Part shown: positions 1-6,113 of the stretch, one piece after another
Layout of the letters: each line of letters opens with the position of its first letter
Position numbering within the stretch: position 1 is the first letter of the stretch
Assembly (NCBI GenBank): GCA_900540885.1
Contig: UQHJ01000097.1
Coordinates: 1 to 7,561 of the forward strand
Reading direction: 5' to 3'
From: an uncultured Prevotella sp.
GTDB taxonomy: Bacteria > Bacteroidota > Bacteroidia > Bacteroidales > Bacteroidaceae
DNA: 7,561 nt
Translations under genes and position numbers: made by a program
Notes under the pieces: model-generated
What the model was told of the DNA's origin: nothing
Databases searched by the model: none
Seen by the model: only the letters and a program-made list of their open reading frames with translations

Positions 1-73
1 ATACTTCAAGTATTGCCAATTTGGGGCATCGAACCCCAAGTTGGCAATGCCGACGCGGGGACGCGTCGCCCCC
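1..73. repeat. Cluster of intergenic palindromes
   Basis: Three adjoining inverted repeats are visible. ATACT (1-5) faces AGTAT (9-13). ATTGCCAA (12-19) pairs with TTGGCAAT (41-48), and the pairing continues inward past a T·G step as TTGGGG (21-26) with CCCCAA (34-39), giving about 14 paired positions around loop CATCGAA. CGACGC (51-56) pairs with GCGTCG (63-68). A run of eight C follows at 83-90. There is no T-run after the big hairpin on the + strand, so a classical terminator is not obvious. It may be the end of an intergenic repeat element or the terminator of a gene left of the window. The left boundary is cut by the window edge. Positions 21-239 can be read as a 72-codon frame, but it looks non-coding. 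Confidence 0.6.
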
Positions 74-117
74 AGGTGAGGACCCCCCCCAATTAGAAAT
101 GGCGATGATTATCAGAC

Positions 118-131
118 AAAACGAACGTTTT
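118..131. other. Small palindrome upstream of promoter
   Basis: AAAACG (118-123) and CGTTTT (126-131) form a symmetric site with centre AA. It sits 10 bases upstream of the proposed -33 box of the acyltransferase-like gene, a place where an operator could lie. As a hairpin it is weak (five pairs, loop GAAC). Function is a guess; chance occurrence is quite possible. Confidence 0.2.
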
Positions 132-141
132 AGGTCGGTGC

Positions 142-175
142 TTTGGGTGAGAGTGATAAAAAATAAGTACTTTTG
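142..175 (+). promoter_or_regulatory. Bacteroidota-type promoter for the GNAT-like gene
   Basis: TTTG at 142-145 and TACTTTTG at 168-175 match the Bacteroidota primary-sigma consensus TTTG / TAnnTTTG. The 22-base spacer is slightly longer than the usual 19-21. Transcription would start near 180-183, giving a leader of about 40 A/T-rich bases before the ATG at 224. Position and -7 match are good; the long spacer lowers certainty for the -33 box. Confidence 0.6.
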
Positions 176-223
176 CAAGCTAAAACTGAGTAATAATACA
201 TATAAAAATATACATTTACACTC

Positions 224-1360
224 ATGTCTGTCGAAATAAGAAAAGTAACCTCTAAAGCGGACTTGAAGCGTTTCATACGTTTCAACTACGAGTTTTATAA
301 GAACAATCCCTACTCTGTGCCCGACCTTTATGACGATATGCTCAATACCTTCTCGCCTCAGAAGAATGCGGCATTCGACTTCTGCGAGGCCGACTACTTT
401 TTGGCTTATCGCGAGGGTAAGATTGTAGGACGCGTGGCCGCTATCATCAACCGCCGCGCTAACGAAACGTGGAAGAAGCAAAGCGTGCGCTTTGGTTGGA
501 TAGACTTTATTGACGACATAGAAGTGAGCACGGCATTGATTGACACCGTGAAGCAATGGGGCAAAGAGCGTGGCATGACTCAGATAGAAGGTCCACTTGG
601 CTTTACCGATATGGACGCTGAAGGCATGTTGGTCGAAGGATTTGACCAACTCTCTACCATGGCTACCATTTACAACTATCCCTATTATCCTCAGCACATG
701 GAGAAGTTGGGGCTGGTCAAGAGTGCTGATTGGGTGGAGATGAAAATCTACATACCCGATGAAGTGCCCGAGAAGCATAAACGCATCTCAAATATTATTC
801 AGCAACGTTACAATCTACACATTCGCAAGCTTAAGAGCAAAAAGGAAGTGCGTGAGACAGGCATTGGACACGAAATATTTCGCCTTATCAACGATGCCTA
901 CACCCCCTTGTTTGGTTACTCTCGCATGACAGAGAAGCAAATTGATCAATACGTTAATATGTATGTGCCCGTACTCGACTTGCGTATGGTTACTTTGGTA
1001 GAGAACGAACAAAACGAGTTGGTGGCCGTAGGCATTTCGATGTCGTCACTCTCACGTGCCTTGCAAAAGGCCAAGGGTAAGTTGTTGCCTTTTGGTTGGT
1101 TCCACTTGTTGAAAGCCTTGATGTGGAAGCGTCCCAAAGTGCTTGATCTGCTACTCGTAGCCGTTCGTCCTGACTATCAAGGCAAGGGCGCTAACGCGCT
1201 ATTGTTTACTGACTTGATACCTATTTATCAGAAGTTGGGGTATGAATATGCAGAGAGCAATCCCGAACTCGAACTCAATGATAAGGTGCAAAATCAGTGG
1301 CAGTACTTTAAGACGGAACAACACAAGCGCCGTCGCTGCTTTAAGGGAGAGATATGCTAA
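224..1360 (+). CDS. GNAT-fold acyltransferase-like protein (YghO-like), substrate unknown
   Basis: The 378-residue protein looks like a cytoplasmic member of the acyl-CoA N-acyltransferase (GNAT) fold. The clearest mark is residues 314-328, VRPDYQGKGANALLF, which matches GNAT motif A (Q/R-x-x-G-x-G/A), the loop that binds the CoA pyrophosphate. A second β-strand-like stretch, EGKIVGRVAAI at 64-74, lies in the N-terminal half, so the protein may hold two GNAT-like halves. The opening (IRKVTSKADLKRFIRF, then NNPYSVPDL) and the central GPLGFTDMDAEGMLVEGF (123-140) resemble the ~370-390-residue YghO-like family as I remember it. No signal peptide or membrane segment is seen. The ATG at 224 is the first in frame after a good promoter and gives a start that fits the family. 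The acceptor substrate cannot be told from sequence, and the downstream genes give no clear hint. The TAA stop touches the inverted repeat that follows. Confidence 0.85.
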   Translation: MSVEIRKVTSKADLKRFIRFNYEFYKNNPYSVPDLYDDMLNTFSPQKNAAFDFCEADYFLAYREGKIVGRVAAIINRRANETWKKQSVRFGWIDFIDDIEVSTALIDTVKQWGKERGMTQIEGPLGFTDMDAEGMLVEGFDQLSTMATIYNYPYYPQHMEKLGLVKSADWVEMKIYIPDEVPEKHKRISNIIQQRYNLHIRKLKSKKEVRETGIGHEIFRLINDAYTPLFGYSRMTEKQIDQYVNMYVPVLDLRMVTLVENEQNELVAVGISMSSLSRALQKAKGKLLPFGWFHLLKALMWKRPKVLDLLLVAVRPDYQGKGANALLFTDLIPIYQKLGYEYAESNPELELNDKVQNQWQYFKTEQHKRRRCFKGEIC

Positions 1361-1611
1361 TGTGCAAATGTGAGAATGTGCAAATGCGTAGGAAATGTGC
1401 AAATGTGAGAATGTGCAAATGTGCAAATGGTCGCATTTCATTGCTCAAATTCAATAATATTAGATTATTTGCATATTCCCTAATCATTTACACATTAAAC
1501 AATCATTTGCACATTTGCACATTCTCATATTTGCACATTAATCAAGTATTTACGCATTAATCAATCATTTGCACATTTACTAAGCATTTGCATATTCTCA
1601 CATTTGCACAT
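1360..1611. repeat. Nested inverted repeat of ATGTGCAAATG units filling the gap before parE
   Basis: The left half has five exact copies of ATGTGCAAATG (1360, 1376, 1395, 1411, 1419), including an exact 27-base direct repeat (1360-1386 and 1395-1421). The right half has exact reverse complements CATTTGCACAT at 1504, 1512, 1566 and 1601, with one-mismatch copies at 1485, 1528 and 1585. Inner arms 1395-1429 and 1504-1538 match at 34 of 35 positions; outer arms 1360-1386 and 1585-1611 match at 26 of 27. Both differences become G·U pairs in a + strand transcript. The right half also has a 26-base direct repeat (1491-1516 and 1553-1578, 24 matches). The repeat starts in the stop codon of the upstream gene and ends 10 bases before the parE ATG. 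Short frames can be read through it on both strands (1354-1560 and 1199-1441), but they only translate the repeat. No T-run follows the arms, so it is not a standard terminator. Function is unknown. Confidence 0.92.
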
Positions 1612-1621
1612 TCTTTAGGCT

Positions 1622-3685
1622 ATGGCTCAAGATATAGAAGAAATGACAACAAATACTGCCTCGTCAGTAGTATATGACGAGAGCAAAATACGTCACCTTG
1701 AGGATACGGAACATATCCGCACGCGTCCTGGTATGTACATTGGCCGATTGGGTGATGGCTCGCATGCAGAAGATGGTATCTACGTCCTTCTCAAGGAGAG
1801 CATAGATAATAGTATTGACGAATTTAATGAAGGCTTTGGTAAGCGTATAGAAGTCAACATTCATGACAACCTTACAGCCGAAATCCGCGACTATGGTCGT
1901 GGTATTCCCCTCGGCGCGTTGGTAGATGCCGTGTCAAAGCTCAATACGGGCGGTAAGTACGACACAGCCGTATTCACCGCCTCGGTGGGTATGAATGGTG
2001 TCGGCCTAAAGGCCGTTAATGCCTTGTCAAGCCGATTTGTGGCACGCAGCGTGCGTGATAAGAAAATGCACGAGGCAATATTTGAGAAAGGTGTGCTCGT
2101 AAGCGACGAAGAGGGTGACTGTGACGAAGAGAACGGAACGTACATCTTCTTCGAACCCGATAAAGAACTGTTCCAAAACTATCGCTTCCATAGCGAGTTC
2201 GTTGAGAATATGCTTCGTAACTACACCTACCTCAATACGGGTTTAGCCATTTTCTACAATGGCCGCCGCATCTTGAGCCGTAATGGCCTTGAAGACCTCT
2301 TGAATGATAACATGACGGCTCCAGGACTTTATCCTATCGTCCACCTTACGGGGCCGAACATTGATATAGCCTTTACGCATACCTCACAGTATGGCGAAGA
2401 GTATTACTCATTCGTAAATGGTCAACACACCACACAGGGCGGTACACACCAAAGTGCTTTTAAAGAGCACATAGCCAAAGCCATTAAGGAATATTTTGGT
2501 AAGAACTACGACGTGCAAGACGTGCGTAACGGACTCGTAGCAGCCATCGCCATTCGTGTAATAGAACCCCTGTTTGAGAGCCAGACCAAGATTAAGCTCG
2601 GTTCGCTTACGATGGCACCCGATAAGGACTCAAATGGCAATCCTTTCCCTCTTTCAGGGGTCAGTGTCAACAAGTTTATTGGCGACTTTATTAAAGAGAA
2701 TGTCGACAATTACTTACACATGCACACTGACATAGCCGACATTATCAAACAAAAGATTGAAGAAAGTGAAAAGGAACGCAAGGCGATAGCTGGTGTGACG
2801 AAATTGGCGCGTGAACGTGCGAAGAAGGCCAACCTCCACAACCGCAAGTTGCGCGACTGCCGCATTCACCTCAACGACCCCGCTCCGAAGGCAAAGAAAA
2901 AGCAAGACGAAGAACAAGAAGACGCGCGTTTCGAATCCTCTATCTTTATTACCGAGGGTGACTCCGCCAGTGGATCTATCACTAAGACGCGTAATGCACA
3001 AACGCAGGCCGTCTTCTCCTTGCGCGGTAAACCGCTCAACTGCTTTGGATTGACCAAAAAGGTGGTGTATGAGAATGAAGAGTTCAACCTCTTGCAAGCT
3101 GCACTCAATATAGAGGACGGTCTTGACGGACTTCGCTATAACAAGGTGATTGTTGCTACCGATGCCGATGTCGATGGTATGCACATCAGATTGCTTATCA
3201 TCACCTTCTTCCTACAATTCTTCCCCGACTTAATCAAGAAAGGCCACGTATATATACTTCAGACGCCTCTCTTCCGTGTGCGTAACAAAAAGAAGAAAGT
3301 GCGCGGAGCCAGTGCAAAGGTCAAAACGGTGACTAACACCAGTGCTGGAGCTGCGATATTGAAGAAGACGCAGGTGAGCGACCGCTCAGAGTATGAGACG
3401 ATCTATTGCTACACCGACGAAGAACGCCTCGCAGCCATTGAGCGTCTCAGTCCTAACCCCGAAATCACTCGATTTAAAGGTCTGGGCGAGATTGACCCCG
3501 AAGAGTTTAAGAACTTTATCGGCCCTGATATGCGACTCGACCCTGTCACGCTTCATAAGAGCGACAACGTGGCGCAACTGTTGGAATACTATATGGGTAA
3601 GAACACGATGGAGCGCCAAAACTTTATTATTGACAATCTTGTGGTTGAGGAAGACTTGGCCGACGAAAATACCTCAGACTTATGA
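1622..3685 (+). CDS. parE: DNA topoisomerase IV subunit B (ParE)
   Basis: This is the ATPase/TOPRIM subunit of a type IIA topoisomerase, which with ParC decatenates sister chromosomes and relaxes supercoils. The GHKL ATPase comes first: RTRPGMYIG (33-41), KESIDNSIDE with catalytic Glu59 and Mg-binding Asn63, DYGRGIP (90-96) and SVGMNGVGLKAVNAL (121-135). The transducer carries the QTK loop (FESQTKIKLG). The TOPRIM part has ITEGDSASG with Glu445, then DADVDG with Asp514, Asp516 and Asp518, then RFKGLGEIDPEEF. It resembles Bacteroidales ParE more than GyrB, but the two are paralogous and no ParC/GyrA gene is in the window to settle it. At 687 residues it is somewhat longer than the ~620-650 I expect, mostly through a Lys/Ala/Thr-rich stretch around residues 560-592. 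The ATG at 1622 is the first in frame; Met8 (1643) is an alternative start. No clear promoter is seen directly upstream, so it may be read from the gene before, through the inverted repeat. Confidence 0.93.
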   Translation: MAQDIEEMTTNTASSVVYDESKIRHLEDTEHIRTRPGMYIGRLGDGSHAEDGIYVLLKESIDNSIDEFNEGFGKRIEVNIHDNLTAEIRDYGRGIPLGALVDAVSKLNTGGKYDTAVFTASVGMNGVGLKAVNALSSRFVARSVRDKKMHEAIFEKGVLVSDEEGDCDEENGTYIFFEPDKELFQNYRFHSEFVENMLRNYTYLNTGLAIFYNGRRILSRNGLEDLLNDNMTAPGLYPIVHLTGPNIDIAFTHTSQYGEEYYSFVNGQHTTQGGTHQSAFKEHIAKAIKEYFGKNYDVQDVRNGLVAAIAIRVIEPLFESQTKIKLGSLTMAPDKDSNGNPFPLSGVSVNKFIGDFIKENVDNYLHMHTDIADIIKQKIEESEKERKAIAGVTKLARERAKKANLHNRKLRDCRIHLNDPAPKAKKKQDEEQEDARFESSIFITEGDSASGSITKTRNAQTQAVFSLRGKPLNCFGLTKKVVYENEEFNLLQAALNIEDGLDGLRYNKVIVATDADVDGMHIRLLIITFFLQFFPDLIKKGHVYILQTPLFRVRNKKKKVRGASAKVKTVTNTSAGAAILKKTQVSDRSEYETIYCYTDEERLAAIERLSPNPEITRFKGLGEIDPEEFKNFIGPDMRLDPVTLHKSDNVAQLLEYYMGKNTMERQNFIIDNLVVEEDLADENTSDL

Positions 3686-4128
3686 AAGTAGCCATCTTTC
3701 CAGGTTCTTTTGACCCCTTTACCGTGGGGCATGCCAGTATTGTAGAGCGCGGATTGCCTATGTTCGACCGTATCGTGATAGGTGTGGGCGTGAACGATAA
3801 GAAACGTTCGTTTTATACTCCAGCGCAACGTGTTGAGGCCATTCAGAAGGTGTATGCCCGTGAGCCACGTATTAAGGTAGTAGCCTATAATGACCTTACG
3901 ATCGACTTGGCGCGCCGAGAAGGTGCTACCTTCATTCTGCGTGGTCTGCGTTCGGTCAAGGACTTTGAGTACGAACGTGATATTGCTGCTATGAACAAGC
4001 GATTGGCAGGAGTCGAAACGGTTATGCTCTTTACCGAAGCCCATTATTCAGACATCTCATCGAGCGTAGTGCGCGAACTTATCGCCTATGGAAAGGACGT
4101 CTCCGCATTTTTGCCGAAGGAGGAATGA
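3682..4128 (+). CDS. coaD: Phosphopantetheine adenylyltransferase (CoaD)
   Basis: CoaD catalyses the fourth step of coenzyme A synthesis: ATP plus 4'-phosphopantetheine gives dephospho-CoA and pyrophosphate, in the cytoplasm, as a hexamer in known members. The 148-residue protein has all the hallmarks of this nucleotidyltransferase: GSFDPFTVGH at 8-17, with the T/HxGH nucleotide-binding signature (Thr14 to His17); basic residues Lys40/Lys41; FILRGLRSVKDFEYE (84-98) with Arg87, Arg90 and Glu98; and ISSSVVREL (125-133) for ATP binding. Its length is at the short end of the usual 150-165. The ATG overlaps the parE stop in an ATGA (3682-3685), which implies co-transcription and translational coupling. 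The order parE-coaD-S41 protease recalls an arrangement I believe is common in Bacteroidales. The AAGGAGGAA near the 3' end is coding (Lys-Glu-Glu), not a ribosome binding site. Confidence 0.97.
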   Translation: MKVAIFPGSFDPFTVGHASIVERGLPMFDRIVIGVGVNDKKRSFYTPAQRVEAIQKVYAREPRIKVVAYNDLTIDLARREGATFILRGLRSVKDFEYERDIAAMNKRLAGVETVMLFTEAHYSDISSSVVRELIAYGKDVSAFLPKEE

Positions 4129-4131
4129 TGG

Positions 4132-4153
4132 GTTGACAAGTTAATTTGTCAAC
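4132..4153 (+). other. Hairpin between coaD and the S41 protease gene
   Basis: GTTGACAA (4132-4139) pairs exactly with TTGTCAAC (4146-4153), plus a G·T step, around a TTAA loop. No T-run follows (the next bases are TTAAAAGTCCC), so complete termination is unlikely. A further GTCAAC lies at 4173-4178, so the half-site occurs three times in 47 bases. It could be an operator, an mRNA processing or stability structure, or a weak attenuator. TTAATTTG at 4141-4148 is one base off the -7 consensus but has no -33 box at the right distance, so I do not call a promoter. Confidence 0.5.
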
Positions 4154-4191
4154 TTAAAAGTCCCGATTACTCGTCAACAAAAAAATAAAAC

Positions 4192-5772
4192 ATGAAACAT
4201 ATACTCTTATTATTAGCTGTACTGCTTTCATTGCCCGCTTGCGCACAGTCGCGCTTTGGCGATGTAGACTTTGAGCAGATAAAAAAGCTGCAAATGGCAC
4301 AAGTGGCTATCACCAGCTTATACGTTGACAGCGTGGATCAGCAGAAATTGGCTGAGGACGCTATAAATGGAATGTTGAGCAAACTCGACCCTCATTCATC
4401 TTATACCAATGCAAAAGACACCAAAAAGTTAAACGAGCCTCTCTCTGGCAACTTTGAAGGCATCGGCGTTAGCTTTAATATGGTGAAGGATACACTTCTC
4501 GTACTGCAGGTTGTCAGTAAAGGCCCTTGCGAGCGCGTTGGCGTGTTGGCGGGTGACCGCATTATCGCTGTGAATGGGGTAACGATAGCTGGTGTAAAGA
4601 TGGACCGCGATAGCATCATGAGCAAACTTCGTGGCCCTAAGGGTACGATAGCCAATCTTGATGTCGTGCGTCGTGGCACGCAGGGTGTGTTACACTTCAA
4701 GGTAGTACGCGACAAGATACCCGTCAATACTGTTGATGCTGCCTACCTAATTATGCCTGGTACGGGTTACATTCATTTGGATAGCTTTGGTGCGACATCG
4801 GGTAAGGAAGTACATGACAAAATAGCCGAACTGCGCAAGCAAGGCATGACCGACCTTATACTCGACCTTAGCATGAATGGGGGAGGGTATCTCAATGCGG
4901 CACAAGAGGTGGCAAGTGAATTTCTCCCCAAGGGAGCCTCCGTGGTTTATACCGATGGCCGCGTTATGCCCCGACAAGATTTATTAGCGGAGGGCGGCGG
5001 ATTGATGCAGAAGGAGGGACGTATCGTCATCTTGGTAGATGAATTTACCGCTTCTGCTGCCGAGATTGTGAGCGGAGCGATTCAAGACAATGATCGTGGT
5101 ACGATCATTGGTCGTCGCACTTTTGGCAAGGGATTGGTTCAACGTCCTATCGACTTGCCTGATGGCTCCATGATTCGACTCACCGTATCACATTATTATA
5201 CTCCCTCAGGCCGTTGCATTCAGAAGCCCTATACGAAGGGTCAAAAGGAAGAGTATGACCAAGACCTTGAGAAGCGCTACACGCGTGGTGAGTTGACCTC
5301 TATTGATAGTATTCATCTTGATTCAACAAAGGTGTTTAAGACACTTCAAAAAGGCCGCACTGTATATGGTGGCGGTGGTATCATGCCCGACATCTTTGTG
5401 CCGCTTGATACGACTACTTATTCTCCCTACTATCGTGCCTTGCGTCGTTACAATCTGATTAACGACTATACGTTGCGCTATGTGGATGAACATCGCAAGG
5501 AGCTGAAGCGCAAGTATAAGAAGTTTGACAACTACGTACAGTACTTCAACGTACCCACTTCACTCACTGATTCTATCATTGCTGAAGGTAAGCGCAAGAA
5601 GTTAGAACCGAAGGACGATAAGGAACTGCAAGCTACACTTGAAGACTTGCGTTACACACTCAAGTGTACCATTGCCTACGACCTTTGGGATCGCAATGAA
5701 TACTTCCGTCTTATCAATAAGCGAAATGACATCGTAAAGCGCGCCCTACAATTCTTGAAGGAGGGAAAGTAG
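4192..5772 (+). CDS. S41 family C-terminal processing peptidase (CtpA/Prc-like)
   Basis: This 526-residue serine protease is expected in the periplasm or anchored to the envelope, where the family trims or degrades proteins from their C-termini. Residues 1-19 are an export signal: a basic start, a Leu-rich core, then LPACAQS. Cys17 could be a lipoprotein cysteine (Pro at -2 is atypical), or signal peptidase I could cut after ACA at residue 18. A PDZ-like domain starts near GNFEGIGVSF (87-96) and runs to about 170. The S41 core follows, with LDLSMNGGGYL (224-234), nucleophile Ser288 in DEFTASAAEI, and the general base Lys313 with Gln317 in RTFGKGLVQ. The 25-residue Ser-Lys spacing equals that of E. 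coli Prc. A charged helical C-terminal region of ~150 residues follows GGGGIMPDIFVPLD, as in other Bacteroidales members. It lies 63 bases after coaD and is probably co-transcribed. The ATG at 4192 gives an intact signal peptide. The native substrate is unknown. Confidence 0.93.
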   Translation: MKHILLLLAVLLSLPACAQSRFGDVDFEQIKKLQMAQVAITSLYVDSVDQQKLAEDAINGMLSKLDPHSSYTNAKDTKKLNEPLSGNFEGIGVSFNMVKDTLLVLQVVSKGPCERVGVLAGDRIIAVNGVTIAGVKMDRDSIMSKLRGPKGTIANLDVVRRGTQGVLHFKVVRDKIPVNTVDAAYLIMPGTGYIHLDSFGATSGKEVHDKIAELRKQGMTDLILDLSMNGGGYLNAAQEVASEFLPKGASVVYTDGRVMPRQDLLAEGGGLMQKEGRIVILVDEFTASAAEIVSGAIQDNDRGTIIGRRTFGKGLVQRPIDLPDGSMIRLTVSHYYTPSGRCIQKPYTKGQKEEYDQDLEKRYTRGELTSIDSIHLDSTKVFKTLQKGRTVYGGGGIMPDIFVPLDTTTYSPYYRALRRYNLINDYTLRYVDEHRKELKRKYKKFDNYVQYFNVPTSLTDSIIAEGKRKKLEPKDDKELQATLEDLRYTLKCTIAYDLWDRNEYFRLINKRNDIVKRALQFLKEGK

Positions 5773-5788
5773 TGTTAAGATAAACATG

Positions 5789-5817
5789 CCTAATTGGGGG
5801 GCGGGTTTGTAACCCGC
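5789..5817. repeat. GC-rich palindrome sharing a 12-mer with the 83-96 region
   Basis: GCGGGTT (5801-5807) and AACCCGC (5811-5817) form a perfect 7-pair stem with loop TGT, preceded by CTAATTGGGGGG (5790-5801). The same 12-mer occurs inverted at 85-96. The hairpin follows the S41 stop by 28 bases and could help end that transcript, but there is no T-run after it. Apart from this, 5773-5880 shows nothing recognisable; a 60-codon frame at 5794-5976 runs over the promoter and leader hairpin and is not believed. Confidence 0.55.
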
Positions 5818-5916
5818 GGCAGCAGCAAGCTTTGGACATCTACTTATAGTCGCTTAGCGCGAGAACATACAGAGAACTGCCTTTTGAAAAAAAAGTTGCA
5901 TTTTTTTGTAAAAACA

Positions 5917-5948
5917 TTTGGTGGTTATAAAAAAAGTACATACCTTTG
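5917..5948 (+). promoter_or_regulatory. Strong Bacteroidota promoter of tRNA-Gln
   Basis: TTTG (5917-5920), a 20-base spacer and TACCTTTG (5941-5948) match the phylum consensus TTTG / TAnnTTTG exactly. A/T-rich DNA with long A and T runs (5886-5915) lies just upstream, as expected of an UP-like element at a stable-RNA gene. The transcript should begin at about 5952-5955, some 32-35 bases before the tRNA. Confidence 0.88.
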
Positions 5949-5950
5949 CA

Positions 5951-5985
5951 CCGCAAATCAGAACAATACGCTCTGATAATTGCGG
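5951..5985 (+). other. 5' leader hairpin of pre-tRNA-Gln
   Basis: CCGCAA (5951-5956) pairs with TTGCGG (5980-5985), and ATCAGA (5957-5962) pairs with TCTGAT (5972-5977). This gives a 12-pair stem with a two-base AA bulge (5978-5979) and a nine-base loop. It ends one base before the mature tRNA, so nearly the whole predicted leader is this hairpin, sitting at the RNase P cleavage site. Depending on the true start site, the first bases of the stem may be missing from the RNA. Confidence 0.65.
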
Positions 5986-5986
5986 A

Positions 5987-6057
5987 TGTTCCATGGTGTA
6001 ATGGCAGCACTAGAGTTTTTGGTTCTCTCAGTCCCCGTTCGAATCGGAGTGGAACAA
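5987..6057 (+). tRNA. tRNA-Gln (anticodon TTG)
   Basis: The cloverleaf can be drawn by hand. The acceptor stem is TGTTCCA (5987-5993) with TGGAACA (6050-6056), and the discriminator is A6057. The D stem is GTG (5996-5998) with CAC (6008-6010). The anticodon stem AGAG (6012-6015) pairs with CTCT (6025-6028), above a T-T mismatch at 31-39, with anticodon TTG at 6019-6021. The T arm is CCCCG (6033-6037) with CGGAG (6045-6049) around TTCGAAT. It reads CAA and, by wobble, CAG. The T stem has one C·A mismatch (6034 with 6048). CCA is not encoded (CAT follows the discriminator), so it would be added by CCA-adding enzyme, as is common in this phylum. The U1-A72 acceptor end is typical of Gln tRNAs. 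The gene has its own promoter and terminator. Confidence 0.95.
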
Positions 6058-6070
6058 CATCCCCTTCCCC

Positions 6071-6109
6071 GAACCCTGCGTCTCTCCCCATTTTACGCAG
6101 GGTTCTTTT
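6071..6109 (+). terminator. Rho-independent terminator of tRNA-Gln
   Basis: GAACCCTGCGT (6071-6081) and ACGCAGGGTTC (6095-6105) form a perfect 11-pair stem around a 13-base loop, followed by TTTT (6106-6109) and more A/T. It lies 13 bases after the mature tRNA end. Confidence 0.9.
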
Positions 6110-6113
6110 ATTT

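Noticed and set aside
1354..1560. 68-codon + strand frame through the repeat, and the 80-codon minus-strand frame at 1199-1441
   Set aside because: Both are periodic translations of the ATGTGCAAATG repeat (Cys/Lys/Asn/Val or His/Leu/Ile/Cys patterns), with no domain-like composition.
1360..1611. CRISPR array
   Set aside because: Units are 11 bases, spacing is irregular, orientation is inverted between halves, and no spacers or cas genes are present.
2714..3184. 156-codon minus-strand frame inside parE
   Set aside because: It lies wholly opposite the conserved TOPRIM coding region of parE and is an antisense shadow. The same applies to the 151-codon minus-strand frame at 3589-4044 opposite coaD.
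4117..4128. AAGGAGGAATG looking like a Shine-Dalgarno sequence with a start codon
   Set aside because: It is in-frame coaD coding sequence (Lys-Glu-Glu-stop), there is no following open frame of note, and the protease starts 64 bases further on. Bacteroidota generally do not rely on such sites.
5794..5976. 60-codon frame after the protease gene
   Set aside because: It overlaps the GC palindrome, the tRNA promoter and the leader hairpin; there is no family resemblance.
5987..6057. tRNA-Gln as an integration site for a mobile element
   Set aside because: No repeated tRNA 3' end, integrase gene or compositional break is seen; three terminators and a housekeeping peptidase gene follow directly.
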